Part shown: one piece after another, positions 41,939 to 53,845 of the stretch | Layout: each line of letters opens with the position of its first letter | Position numbering within the stretch: position 1 is the first letter of the stretch | Source of the DNA: Microbacterium ureisolvens | Lineage (GTDB): Bacteria; Actinomycetota; Actinomycetes; Actinomycetales; Microbacteriaceae | Reading direction: 5' to 3' | DNA: 64,000 nucleotides | Assembly: GCF_015278315.1 (NCBI RefSeq) | Contig: NZ_JADIJE010000002.1 | Location: forward strand, 248,001-312,000 | Made by a program: the position numbers and the translations under genes | The notes under the pieces: model-generated | Told to the model about the DNA's origin: nothing | Seen by the model: only the letters and a program-made list of their open reading frames with translations | The model's database searches: none

Positions 41939-42040
41939 GGCGTTTCGTCTCGCTCGTTCCTCGCTCGCTCAACGACCGGGGCGCTGGTCCCGCCCGTTCG
42001 ACGACCGGGGCGCTGGTCCCGCCCGTTCGACGACCGGGGG
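41939..42040. repeat. family D repeat with a 29-bp tandem tail
   Basis: GGCGTTTCGTCTCGCTCGTT (41939) and following bases match 43137, 46784 and 63465. They run into two perfect 29-base tandem units (41972-42000 and 42001-42029) and a truncated third. Confidence 0.85.
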
Positions 42041-42148
42041 CGCACGGGACTCGCTCGCTCGCTCGCACGGAGCACCGCGGCGCGGGTCCTCACTGGACCG
42101 ACGGCCCGACGCCGGGCGCGCGCAGGCCGAGCGGCGCAGGACCGCGGG

Positions 42149-44452
<2,304 letters not shown>

Positions 44453-44456
<4 letters not shown>

Positions 44457-45655
44457 AGGGTCTCCTCGGGGATGGACAGAACGGCTTCGCGCAGCCTCGC
44501 GGCGGCCGTCTCGGGCGGGATGTCGCCGATCCAGGCGCCCATGGCGGCCTCGGATCCGGCGAGGAACTTGAGCTTGTCGGCGGCGCGGCGGGGCGACGTC
44601 AGCTGCAGGTGCAGACGCGCAGCCTCGCGGCCCCGGTGAACGGGTGCCTGGTGCCACGCGGCGATGTACGGCGTCGGGGAGTCGTAGAGCGCGTCGACCC
44701 CGCGCAGCAGACGCAGGTACAACGGGGCGAGCTCGTCGCGCTCGGCCCGGGTCGTCTCGGCGAAGTCGGCGACGTGGCGGTGCGGCAGCAGGTGGATCTC
44801 GATGGGCCAGCGCGCGGCGAACGGCACGAACGCGGTCCAGTGCTCGCCCTCGAGGATCACGCGCTCGCCGCCGCGCTCGAAGGCGAGGATGCGCTCGAAC
44901 AGGTCGGCGCCCTCGCGATCGATCGATGCCAGCAGGCTCGTCGTGCGCGGCGTGATGTACGGGTAGGCGTAGATCTGTCCGTGCGGGTGGGGGAGCGTCA
45001 CCCCGATCGCCTCGCCGCGGTTCTCGAACGGGAACACCTGCTCGACACCAGGAAGGGCCGAGAGCGCCGCGGTCCGGTCGGCCCACGCCTCGATGACCGT
45101 GCGGGCACGCGTCGGCGTGAGCGATCCGAACGAGCCCGAGTGCTCGGGGCTGAAGCACACCACCTCGCACCGCCCGACGCTCGTGCGGGTGCGGCCGAGG
45201 CCGGGGGCGACCAGATCGTCGAGGTCGCGCGGCGCGTCGGTGCCGGCGGGCGCGTCGCCGTGGGCGACGGTGAGAGCCGGGCCGAACGACGGCGATTTGT
45301 TCTCGAAGACCGCGACGTCGTACAGCGACGGGATCTCGGACGGGTTGGTCGGCGTCTGGGGCGCCAGCGGGTCGAGGTGCGCCGGCGGCAGGAATGCGCG
45401 GTTCTGCCGCGCCGCGGCGATCGACACCCAGTCGCCGGTGAGCACGTCCCGCCGCATCGTCGCGGTCTCGGGGCGGGGAGCGGGCTCGCGGGCGTCGACG
45501 GAGCGCTCGGCGCCGAGCGTGGTGCCGCGATCGTCGTAGTAGATGAGCTCGCGACCGTCGGCGAGGAGCGTCGAGCGCTTCACGACGCCGGCGCCCAGCG
45601 TCTCGCCGGGGATGTCGTGGGCGGGCGGCGTCGAGCCGTCCTGAGGCATGTTCAC
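44453..45655 (-). CDS. galT: galactose-1-phosphate uridylyltransferase
   Basis: A 400-residue HIT-superfamily enzyme exchanging UMP between UDP-glucose and galactose 1-phosphate. The active-site motif is LPHPHGQIYAYP, with the second HxHxH-like histidine in WPIEIHLLPHRH. GTG 45655 is used; ATG 45649 is possible. Operator 1 (45648-45663) covers this start codon, so a bound repressor would block initiation directly. It forms the Leloir pathway with galK downstream and galE 2 kb away. Confidence 0.95.
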
Positions 45656-45663
45656 GTCAACAC
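45648..45663. promoter_or_regulatory. gal operator 1
   Basis: ATGTTCACGTCAACAC matches operator 2 at 13 of 16 positions and shares its TGTTnnCGTCAACA form. It overlaps the galT start. Confidence 0.7.
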
Positions 45664-45678
45664 GTTATCAAGTCGGCT

Positions 45679-45694
45679 ATGTTAGCGTCAACAT
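45679..45694. promoter_or_regulatory. gal operator 2
   Basis: ATGTTAGCGTCAACAT, with inverted ATGTT/AACAT arms, has its centre 31 bases (three helical turns) from operator 1. It lies between galT and the LacI gene. Confidence 0.75.
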
Positions 45695-45742
45695 GGATGC
45701 CGCGATCCGGCCGGTTCGGCGGCTCCGGTGGAAGGCGGGGCG

Positions 45743-46744
45743 ATGTCTGCGAGACGCGTATCGATGGCCGACGTCGCTGAGCTCGCGGGCGTGTCGGGTC
45801 AGACCGTCTCGCGGGTCGTCAATGCCAGTCCTCGCGTGGACCCGGAGACCCGCACGCGCGTCGAGGCCGCGATGGCCGAGCTGGGCTACCGCCCGCACCG
45901 CGCGGCCCGGGCCCTGCGCACCGGCCGCACCCAGACGATCGGGCTCGTGGTCTCGACGCTCACCTCGGTGGGCAACTCCCGCATGCTGCAGGCGGTGGCG
46001 GATGCCGCGGCCAGCCGCGGCTACGCGCTCACGGTCGTGACGCTCGGGGCCGACGGCGAGGTCGCAGCCGCGTTCGAGCGGCTCGCCGAGCAGGGTGTGG
46101 ACGGCGCGATCGTGCTGAACGAGGCGACCGAGCGCGTGCGCGAGGCGGACCTGCCCGCCGCCGGCCTGCGGCTCGTCGTCGTCGACTCACCGCAGGATCC
46201 CCGCTTCGGCGTCGTCGAGACCGAGCACGCCTCCGGCGCGCGGCTCGCGGTCGAACACCTGCTCGCGCAGGGGCACGCTTCCGTGCACCACCTCGCCGGT
46301 CCCGAGGGCTCGTTCGCGGCCGCCGAGCGCGAGCGCGGCTGGCGCGAGGCGCTGGCCGCGGCGGGCGCGCCCGAGGTGCCTGTGGCGCGCGGCGACTGGA
46401 CATCGTCGTCGGGCTTCGCCGCGGCATCCGCTCTGCTCGACGACGGCGCCACCGCCGTCTTCGCCGCCAACGATCAGATGGCGCTGGGGGTGCTGCGCGC
46501 CGTCGCCGAATCGGGTCGGTCGGTGCCTCGCGATGTGAGCGTGGTCGGCTTCGACGATGTGGCCGATGCCGCTGACTACCGTCCGCCGCTCACGACGGTC
46601 CGTCAGGACTTCGATGCCCTCGGGTCTCGGGCCGTGGCCGCGCTCGTGGACGGCATCGAGGCCGACGCTCCGGCGACCTTCGAGACGGTGCCGACGCGCC
46701 TCATCGTGCGGCAGAGCACGGCCCCCGCCGCCGCCGGTCACTGA
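45743..46744 (+). CDS. LacI-family regulator, probable galactose repressor
   Basis: A 333-residue regulator. The helix-turn-helix MADVAELAGVSGQTVSRVVNASPRV and hinge are at about 8-60. The sugar domain has AANDQMALGVLRAV and VSVVGFDDVADAADYRPPLTTV. ATG 45743 with GAAGG 7 bases before it is chosen over GTG 45728. It is divergent from galTK, and its two operators lie in the 87-base gap. Its stop codon falls in a family E repeat (ACTGAGCCTGTCGAAG), so the end of the gene has been touched by that element. Confidence 0.93.
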   Translation: MSARRVSMADVAELAGVSGQTVSRVVNASPRVDPETRTRVEAAMAELGYRPHRAARALRTGRTQTIGLVVSTLTSVGNSRMLQAVADAAASRGYALTVVTLGADGEVAAAFERLAEQGVDGAIVLNEATERVREADLPAAGLRLVVVDSPQDPRFGVVETEHASGARLAVEHLLAQGHASVHHLAGPEGSFAAAERERGWREALAAAGAPEVPVARGDWTSSSGFAAASALLDDGATAVFAANDQMALGVLRAVAESGRSVPRDVSVVGFDDVADAADYRPPLTTVRQDFDALGSRAVAALVDGIEADAPATFETVPTRLIVRQSTAPAAAGH

Positions 46745-46757
46745 GCCTGTCGAAGGG
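46742..46757. repeat. single family E repeat at the LacI stop codon
   Basis: CTGAGCCTGTCGAAGGG-type sequence immediately at the TGA of the gal regulator gene. Confidence 0.6.
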
Positions 46758-46783
46758 CAGCCCTCACACTCGCGAACACCTGA

Positions 46784-46881
46784 GGCGTTTCGTCTGCGGG
46801 CGCTGGAGCGCCCTCCGCTCAACGACCGGCCCGTCGGCGCGCGGTCGCTGGGCGAGCGAGGAACGAGCGAGACGAAACGCC
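46784..46881. repeat. family D palindrome
   Basis: GGCGTTTCGTCT at 46784 and AGACGAAACGCC ending at 46881 form the outer arms. The CGTTCCTCGCTCG segment is here in inverted orientation (CGAGCGAGGAACG). The element lies between the convergent LacI and galE genes and may end both transcripts. Confidence 0.85.
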
Positions 46882-46924
46882 CTGCACCCGGCGCAGACGC
46901 CGGGTCGGAGCATCCGTCAACCGG

Positions 46925-47902
<978 letters not shown>

Positions 47903-48142
47903 GTCACTCCGTCGGTCGGGGGCGAGGGGGTGGTCGCCGAGCGGCGCCGCGTTCCATTCTGCCCGGTCGCCCGCGGGCGCTGTCGCCGCCGTCTCCGCCG
48001 TCGCGGAGCCGTGCACAGAATCGGAGGTCTTGCGCGGCGCGCCGGGTCGCGGCATCCGTTGTCGGCGTGTCGGGCAGATTCTCCGACGCTGTGGCGCGGG
48101 AGTGCCGACCTGGGTCGCAGGATGGCCGAGGCTGCGGGGCGC

Positions 48143-48862
48143 TCAGACTCGCGCGGCCCAGCGTGCCGCGCGCTGCAGCAGGGCGACGTGCTCGGGCGCG
48201 TCGTAGGCGCGCTCGTCATGACCCAAGGACGACACGACCGCGCGCGTCGGCTCCTCTTTGATCCAGACCGCGGGGTGCTCGGCGCCCTCGACGTCGTGCA
48301 CGGCGAGCACGCGCACCGCGTCGTCGACCACGAGGTCGCTGTAGCGCTCGTCGAAGACGTCGAGGTGCGGCATCCGTTCGCTCACCGGGTGGTCCGGGTC
48401 GACGACCCGCACGCGCGCGTCGCCGATGGGCGGATGCCACGAGACGCCCGGTGCCCACTCGCCGCCGATGGCCTCCCGCCAGGCCGCGTAGTCGCGCAGG
48501 CTCGACAGTGCCGCGTGCACGCCGAGGAGGCCGATGCCGCGAGCGATGGCGGAGCGCAGACCGGCTTCGGCGTGCGGGTCCGCCCGGCGCTCGAGCTCGC
48601 TCGCACCCTCCCGCCACGGGTCGCCGGCGTTCACGACCAGCAGGTCGACGCCGTCGAGGGCAGCGAGGGCGTGGTCCACGTCATGATCGACGGCGACGTC
48701 CCATCCGTCGGCGCGGAGGGCGGCGGCGATGCGCTCCGACGTCGCCGGATACGGATGCCACGGGTCGGCGTACCTGCCGGTGCCCGTGGCGATTACCGCA
48801 CGCGGCCGCGGGGAGTCGTTCTGCGCAGCGGGCTCGGCTTCCGGTCGCTCCATGGATACCAT
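48143..48862 (-). CDS. ThuA-like (trehalose utilisation) domain protein
   Basis: A 239-residue glutamine-amidotransferase-fold protein of the ThuA family. It has VIATGTGRYADPWHPYPATSERIAAAL at the start, LLVVNAGDPW, GLLGVHAALSSLRDYAAWREAIGGEW (the GxHxA signature) and DPDHPVSERMP. There is no nucleophile cysteine, as usual for ThuA. ATG 48862 is used because TATCCT lies 7 bases before it (leaderless style); ATG 48853 is possible. ThuA proteins accompany sugar oxidoreductase operons. The exact reaction is unsettled. Confidence 0.87.
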   Translation of the reverse strand: MVSMERPEAEPAAQNDSPRPRAVIATGTGRYADPWHPYPATSERIAAALRADGWDVAVDHDVDHALAALDGVDLLVVNAGDPWREGASELERRADPHAEAGLRSAIARGIGLLGVHAALSSLRDYAAWREAIGGEWAPGVSWHPPIGDARVRVVDPDHPVSERMPHLDVFDERYSDLVVDDAVRVLAVHDVEGAEHPAVWIKEEPTRAVVSSLGHDERAYDAPEHVALLQRAARWAARV

Positions 48863-48961
48863 GATGTGCAGGATAACGCTTTCCCGCATCGGCGTCACCG
48901 GAATGGACATCGGTGCGCAGGCACTGACGCCCGATCGGGCACGCCCGAGGAGAATGACGCC

Positions 48962-50089
48962 ATGGCACACACCGTCGTGATCGCCCCCGACTCGTTCAAG
49001 GGGACCATCGGCGCCGCGGCCGCCGCCGACGCGCTCGCGGTCGGCTGGACCCGTGAGCGCCCCGACGATCTCGTCCGCCTCATGCCCATGGCCGACGGCG
49101 GCGAGGGAACGGTCGACGCCTTCGCGGCCGCGGTGCCGGCGGCGCGCCGCATCCCCGTGACGGTGAGCGGCCCCGAGGGAACGCCGGTCGAGGCATCGTG
49201 GGTGCTGCTTCCGCCGACGCCCGATGCTCCCGACGGGACAGCGGTCGTCGAGCTCGCGAACACCAGCGGCATCGAGCTTCTCGGGACGCCGCCCCGGCTG
49301 CGTCCCTTCGACGCTCACACGCGGGGCTTCGGCGAGGCCATCGCCGCCGCCCTCGATCACGGGGTCTCCCGGCTCGTGCTGGGAATCGGGTCGAGCTCTT
49401 CCACCGACGGCGGCGCGGGCATGCTCACCGCCCTCGGTGCGCGGTTCACGGATGCCGAGGGTCGGGCCATCGCCGACGGCGCCCGCGGACTCGCGACGGT
49501 GGCCGCCGCCGACCTGTCGGATCTCGCGCCGCTGCCGCCCGGCGGGGTCACAGTGCTGAGCGACGTGACCAACCCGCTGCTCGGAGCCCGAGGAGCGGCT
49601 GCCGTGTTCGGCCCGCAGAAGGGCGCCGGCGTCGACGACGTGCCGGTGCTCGACGCCGCGCTGGCTCGGCTGGCGACGCTGCTCGAGGCGGACACGGATG
49701 CCGCGGGCGCAGGCGCTGCGGGAGGCACCGGCTTCGGCCTGCTGGCGTGGGGCGCTCGACTCGTGCCCGGCTCGGCGGCGGTCGCGGAACTGGTGGGACT
49801 GGACGCGGCGGTGGCCGCGGCATCCGTCGTCGTCACGGGCGAGGGGTCGTACGACGGTCAGTCCGCCGCCGGCAAGGTGCCCGCGCACGTCGGCGCGGTC
49901 GCGGCGTCGGCAGGTGTGCCCGTCGGGCTCGTGGCCGGGCGCATCGCCGCGGATGCCGACGCCTCGGGCTTCGCTGCGACGGCCTCGCTCACCGACCTGG
50001 CCGGCTCTGGCGAGGCCGCGATGGCCGACGCCGCCCGCTGGCTCGTCGAGGCCGGCGCTCAGCTCGCCCGCGCCTTCGGCGCCCGCTGA
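48962..50089 (+). CDS. glycerate kinase (GarK/GlxK family)
   Basis: A 375-residue glycerate kinase with the family start IAPDSFKGT (8-16), PMADGGEGTVDAF (41-53), GIGSSSSTDGGAGML (around 140-154) and the C-terminal GEGSYDGQS. It phosphorylates D-glycerate, normally to 2-phosphoglycerate in this type. GAGGAG precedes ATG 48962. Glycerate arises from uronate or tartronate routes, so it may serve the uronate genes downstream, although it is convergent with them and not in the same operon. Confidence 0.93.
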   Translation: MAHTVVIAPDSFKGTIGAAAAADALAVGWTRERPDDLVRLMPMADGGEGTVDAFAAAVPAARRIPVTVSGPEGTPVEASWVLLPPTPDAPDGTAVVELANTSGIELLGTPPRLRPFDAHTRGFGEAIAAALDHGVSRLVLGIGSSSSTDGGAGMLTALGARFTDAEGRAIADGARGLATVAAADLSDLAPLPPGGVTVLSDVTNPLLGARGAAAVFGPQKGAGVDDVPVLDAALARLATLLEADTDAAGAGAAGGTGFGLLAWGARLVPGSAAVAELVGLDAAVAAASVVVTGEGSYDGQSAAGKVPAHVGAVAASAGVPVGLVAGRIAADADASGFAATASLTDLAGSGEAAMADAARWLVEAGAQLARAFGAR

Positions 50090-50193
50090 CGCCGGAACAG
50101 CGCCGCTCGCTGGCGGGCCAGATTCCTGTATCCCGGTGCCTGAGCGAGGGAGCGCCAGCGACCGAGATGAAGGGCGCACCGTGTGCCTGAAGC

Positions 50194-50233
50194 ACGAACG
50201 CGGCGGGACACCAAGGTGCCCCGCCGCGTTCGT
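50194..50233. terminator. bidirectional terminator-like hairpin
   Basis: A 14-base perfect inverted repeat (50194-50207, 50220-50233) with a further CACC/GGTG pair inside, between the convergent glycerate kinase and dehydrogenase genes. Confidence 0.65.
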
Positions 50234-50242
50234 CGCCAGGGG

Positions 50243-51703
50243 TCAGGGCAGGCGGAGCGCGCCGTTGCGGCGGTGGGGAAGGGCGGCAAGCGCCTCGTCG
50301 CGGAGCACCTCGGGAAGAAACGCCTCCGGCGCGTCCTGGAAGACGACGGGCCGCAGGAAGCGGCGGATCGCGGTCGCGCCGACCGAGGTGTGGAGCGACG
50401 TGGTGGCGGGCCACGGGCCGCCGTGCTGCTGCGACCAGGTGACGGCGACGCCGGTCGGCCAGCCGGCGAAGAGCACGCGACCGGCCTTGCGGGTCAGCAC
50501 CTCGAGCACCGCGGCGACGTCGTCGGACGACTCGGAGTGCAGCGTCGCCGTGAGCGAACCCGGCACGGCCTCGAGGGCAGCGTGGAGTTCCTCGGTTGAG
50601 GAGTACCGGACGAGCAGCGTCACCGGGCCGAAGCACTCTTCGAGGAGCGTCTCGGGGCGTGCGGCGACGGCCGCGGCATCCGTCGACAGCACGACCGGCT
50701 GCGCCGACCCCGGCTCGGCCGGAAGGCCCTGCGCCACGACCGCGACGGACGGGTCGGCCTCGAGGTGCTCGATGCCGGCCGGGAACGCCTCGGTGATGCG
50801 GTCGGTGAGGAGCGGTCCGCCGGCAGCACCGGTGGCGAAGCCCGCGACGAGCTCCTCGAAGCCCGCGCCGGCGGGCACGAACACGACGCCGGGCTTCGTG
50901 CAGAACTGGCCGACGCCGAGGGTGAACGATCCGACGAGGCCCTGCGCGAGCGCTTCGCCGCGGGCGGCGACCGCCGCCTCGGTGAGCACGACGGGGTTCA
51001 CCGAGCCGAGTTCGCCGTAGAACGGGATGGGGTCGGGGCGTCCCGACGCGAGGTCGAACAGGGCGCGGCCGCCGCCGAGCGATCCGGTGAAGCCGGCCGC
51101 CTGGATGACCGGGTGCTGCACCAGAGCGTTGCCCGCTTCGCGGCCCTCGACGAGCGCGAGCGAGCCCTCGGGCGCCCCGGCGGCGACGAGCGCGTCCGCC
51201 ACGATCGCCGCCGTGCGCTCCGAAAGGCGCGGGTGGCCCGAGTGCGCCTTCACGATGACGGGGTTGCCCGACGCGAGAGCCGAGGCCGTGTCGCCGCCCG
51301 CGACCGAGAACGCGAAGGGGAAGTTGGATGCCGAGAACACCGCGACCGGGCCGACGCCGACGAGCATGCGGCGCAGCTCGGGACGCGGCGGGGTGGCCGA
51401 CGGGTCGGCGTCGTCGACGGTGAGCTCGAGGTACGAGCCCTCCTCGACGACCGATGCGAACAGTCGCAGCTGCCCGGTGGTGCGGCCGACCTCGCCGCGC
51501 AGGCGGGTCTCACCGAGGCGGGTCTCCTCGTCGGCGATCGCGACGAGCTCGTCGATGTGGGCGTCGAGCGCATCGGCGGCCGCGCGCAGCCACGAGGCGC
51601 GGGTCGCGGCATCCGCTGCCCGCCAGATCGGCGCCGCGGCCGCGGCGGCCGCGGTGAGCGTGTCGAGCTCGGCGCTCGTGGTGGTGGTGAGAGCGGTGGT
51701 CAT
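50243..51703 (-). CDS. 2,5-dioxovalerate (alpha-ketoglutarate semialdehyde) dehydrogenase
   Basis: A 486-residue aldehyde dehydrogenase. Catalytic Cys is in GVGQFCTKPG and catalytic Glu in YGELGS, with FSASNFPFAFSVAGGDTASALASGNPVIVKAHSGHP typical of the KGSADH group. It oxidises alpha-ketoglutarate semialdehyde to 2-oxoglutarate, the last step after KdgD. ATG 51703 follows AAAGGA. It is the last gene of the uronate operon, 97 bases after the enolase-superfamily gene. Confidence 0.9.
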   Translation of the reverse strand: MTTALTTTTSAELDTLTAAAAAAAPIWRAADAATRASWLRAAADALDAHIDELVAIADEETRLGETRLRGEVGRTTGQLRLFASVVEEGSYLELTVDDADPSATPPRPELRRMLVGVGPVAVFSASNFPFAFSVAGGDTASALASGNPVIVKAHSGHPRLSERTAAIVADALVAAGAPEGSLALVEGREAGNALVQHPVIQAAGFTGSLGGGRALFDLASGRPDPIPFYGELGSVNPVVLTEAAVAARGEALAQGLVGSFTLGVGQFCTKPGVVFVPAGAGFEELVAGFATGAAGGPLLTDRITEAFPAGIEHLEADPSVAVVAQGLPAEPGSAQPVVLSTDAAAVAARPETLLEECFGPVTLLVRYSSTEELHAALEAVPGSLTATLHSESSDDVAAVLEVLTRKAGRVLFAGWPTGVAVTWSQQHGGPWPATTSLHTSVGATAIRRFLRPVVFQDAPEAFLPEVLRDEALAALPHRRNGALRLP

Positions 51704-51800
51704 CGGGGATCCTTTCGGCTTGCCGTCCGCTCGCGAGCGCAGAGACTGCGCTCGGGAGCCGGCTCGATGGACATTCTGTGCGCTTTCGGCGGGAGGGGAG

Positions 51801-52949
51801 TCATGAGAAGCGGATGCCGAGTCCAGCGTGCGGGACCTCGGTGAGTATTCCGTCCGCGATGCGCACGGGCGACGGGTCGAGGAGGGCTCCCAGGGCGCCG
51901 AATCCGGCATCCTCCACGTCCTCGGCCATCGGGGCCGGAACGCCCGGAACCGCCCGCAGGCACAGCGCGAGCTGCCCGGACAGTTCGGGGAGCAGGTGCG
52001 GGTGCAGCGCTGCGCCGTACTCGGCCGCGATCGCCGCGATGCCGAGGAACGGCGTGATGCCGCCGACGCGCACCACGTTGGGCTGCACGATCTGCGCGGC
52101 GCCGGTGCGCAGGAAGTCGTCGAAGCGATAGACGTTGTGGAGGTTCTCGCCGACCGCGATGGGGATGCCGCTCGATGCGGCCAGGCGCTTGGCGAGCTCG
52201 ATGTGCCCGTACAGGTCGTCGGCGCGCAGGGGCTCCTCGATCCAGGCGGGCGACACCTCGGCGAGCACCTCGAGCGACCGCGTCGCCCGGTCGAGCTCCC
52301 ACCGCTGATTCGCGTCGATCATGAGCGCGCGATCGGGGCCGAGCACCTCGCGCACCGCGCGCATGCGGTCCAGGTCCTCGGCGACGTCGGGCTTGCCGAC
52401 CTTGACCTTGACCGCGTCGAAGCCCGCGTCGACCCACCGGCGCACCTGGGCGACGAGCTCGTCCTGCGTGTAGTGCAGGTTGACCCCCGAGCCGTACGCC
52501 GTCACGCTCTCGCGCTGTGTACCGAGGAATCCGGGGAGCGAGGTGCCCGCCGCACGGATCGCGGCATCCCACAGCGCGAGGTTGAGGCCCGCCATCGCGA
52601 TCGTCGTGAGGCCGCCGCCACCGGCCTCGTGGAGGTGCTGCCAGAGCGCCAGCCACTCCGAACCCGGATCGGCCGAGCGACCGACGGCGAAGGCGGTGAT
52701 GTCGTTCGCGAGCAGCGCGTGCACCGCTTCGGCGCCGATCTGCGGGGTCCATGAGAACCCCCAGCCCTCGGCGCCGTCCGAGCGCACCACGTGCGTCGCG
52801 ACCACTCCGACCGACGTGACATCGGCCGCCCACGGCCGGGTGAGCGGCACTCGGACCAGTCGCGCGTCGAACGCGGCGATCGTCGGGGCGTCCTCGAGGG
52901 GCGATCCGGTGATCGCGGTCGCCGCCGCGGCGGAGGCATCCGTCATCAC
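51801..52949 (-). CDS. enolase-superfamily sugar-acid enzyme (galactarolactone cycloisomerase or dehydratase)
   Basis: A 382-residue mandelate-racemase-subgroup protein. The KxK base is K181/K183 (AVKVKVGK), metal ligands are D212 (MIDANQ), E238 (WIEEP) and E268 (VGENLH), and H316 (ALHPHLLPE) lies on the last strand. It starts at GTG 52949, overlapping the KdgD stop; ATG 52946 is possible. Between uronate dehydrogenase and KdgD, the expected step is opening and dehydration of galactaro- or glucarolactone to 5-dehydro-4-deoxyglucarate (Gci), or dehydration of the free aldarate. Sequence alone does not choose. Confidence 0.88.
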   Translation of the reverse strand: MMTDASAAAATAITGSPLEDAPTIAAFDARLVRVPLTRPWAADVTSVGVVATHVVRSDGAEGWGFSWTPQIGAEAVHALLANDITAFAVGRSADPGSEWLALWQHLHEAGGGGLTTIAMAGLNLALWDAAIRAAGTSLPGFLGTQRESVTAYGSGVNLHYTQDELVAQVRRWVDAGFDAVKVKVGKPDVAEDLDRMRAVREVLGPDRALMIDANQRWELDRATRSLEVLAEVSPAWIEEPLRADDLYGHIELAKRLAASSGIPIAVGENLHNVYRFDDFLRTGAAQIVQPNVVRVGGITPFLGIAAIAAEYGAALHPHLLPELSGQLALCLRAVPGVPAPMAEDVEDAGFGALGALLDPSPVRIADGILTEVPHAGLGIRFS

Positions 52950-53845
52950 AGCAGCGCTCGTCCCGCCTCGAGGATCTCGGCGAGACGGACCTCTTGCGCG
53001 GGGGTCGGGTCGACCAGGGGTGCGCGCACCGAGCCGACCGGGAGCCCGCCCAGGCGCAACCCCGTCTTGATGAGCGAGACGCCGAAGCCCGGGGTCTCGT
53101 CGCGCAGCTGCACCAGCGGCGAGTAGAACCCGTCGAGCAGCTCGGCGCGCCGCGCCTCGTCGCCGTCGACATAGGCGCGGTAGTACGCGTTCGCCACCTC
53201 GGGGATCATCGCGAACGCCGCGGAAGAGTACAGCGGGATGCCGATGCCCCGGTACGCGCCCTGCGTCAGCTCGGCGGTGAGGAGGCCGTTGAAGAAGGCG
53301 AAGTCGTCGCGGCCCGAGGCTGCGACCGCGCGCACGATCTGCTGCGCGAGCCCGACGTCGCCGACGCCGTCCTTGAAGCCGACGACCTTCGGGTTCGCGG
53401 CGAGGCGCCGCACCGAGTCGACGGAGTACTGCGCCGTGCCGCGGTGATAGATCACGACGGGAAGATCGGATGCCGCGGCCACCGCCTCGACGTAGGCGAC
53501 GAGGCCCGCCTGCGGGCCGCCGACCAGGTACGGCGGCAGCACGAGCAGCGCGTCGGCGCCGGCGTCGGCCGCCGCACGCGCGAGCGCGGTCGCGTGGCCG
53601 AGGGGGCCGCCGGTGCCGGCGACGACGGGGACGCGCCCGGCGACGGTCTCGGTGGCGACCTGGACGACGCGCGTCGCCTCCTCGGTGGACAGGGCGTGGA
53701 ACTCGCCGGTGCCGCAGGCGGGGAAGACGCCGCCGGGCGCGTGCGCGAGCGTGGTGTCGATGTGCTGCCGCAGCAGGTCCTCGTCGACGCGGCCGTCGGC
53801 GTCGAACGGGGTGACGGGGAAGAAGAGGATGCCGTCGAAGTTCAC
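52946..53845 (-). CDS. kdgD: 5-dehydro-4-deoxyglucarate dehydratase
   Basis: A 299-residue DapA-superfamily enzyme. The start GILFFPVTPFDADGRVDEDLL and PACGTGEFHALSTEE, with Schiff-base lysine in VVGFKDGVGD and the YHRG tyrosine region, are typical of KdgD. It dehydrates and decarboxylates 5-dehydro-4-deoxyglucarate to alpha-ketoglutarate semialdehyde. GTG 53845 overlaps the upstream stop (GTGA). It sits centrally in the oxidative uronate operon. Confidence 0.92.
   Translation of the reverse strand: MNFDGILFFPVTPFDADGRVDEDLLRQHIDTTLAHAPGGVFPACGTGEFHALSTEEATRVVQVATETVAGRVPVVAGTGGPLGHATALARAAADAGADALLVLPPYLVGGPQAGLVAYVEAVAAASDLPVVIYHRGTAQYSVDSVRRLAANPKVVGFKDGVGDVGLAQQIVRAVAASGRDDFAFFNGLLTAELTQGAYRGIGIPLYSSAAFAMIPEVANAYYRAYVDGDEARRAELLDGFYSPLVQLRDETPGFGVSLIKTGLRLGGLPVGSVRAPLVDPTPAQEVRLAEILEAGRALL

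Noticed and set aside
41811..42068. An N-terminal extension of the TetR protein containing [10 protein letters not shown]
   Set aside because: It is translated family D repeat DNA upstream of a leaderless-type promoter; ATG 41810 starts the domain.
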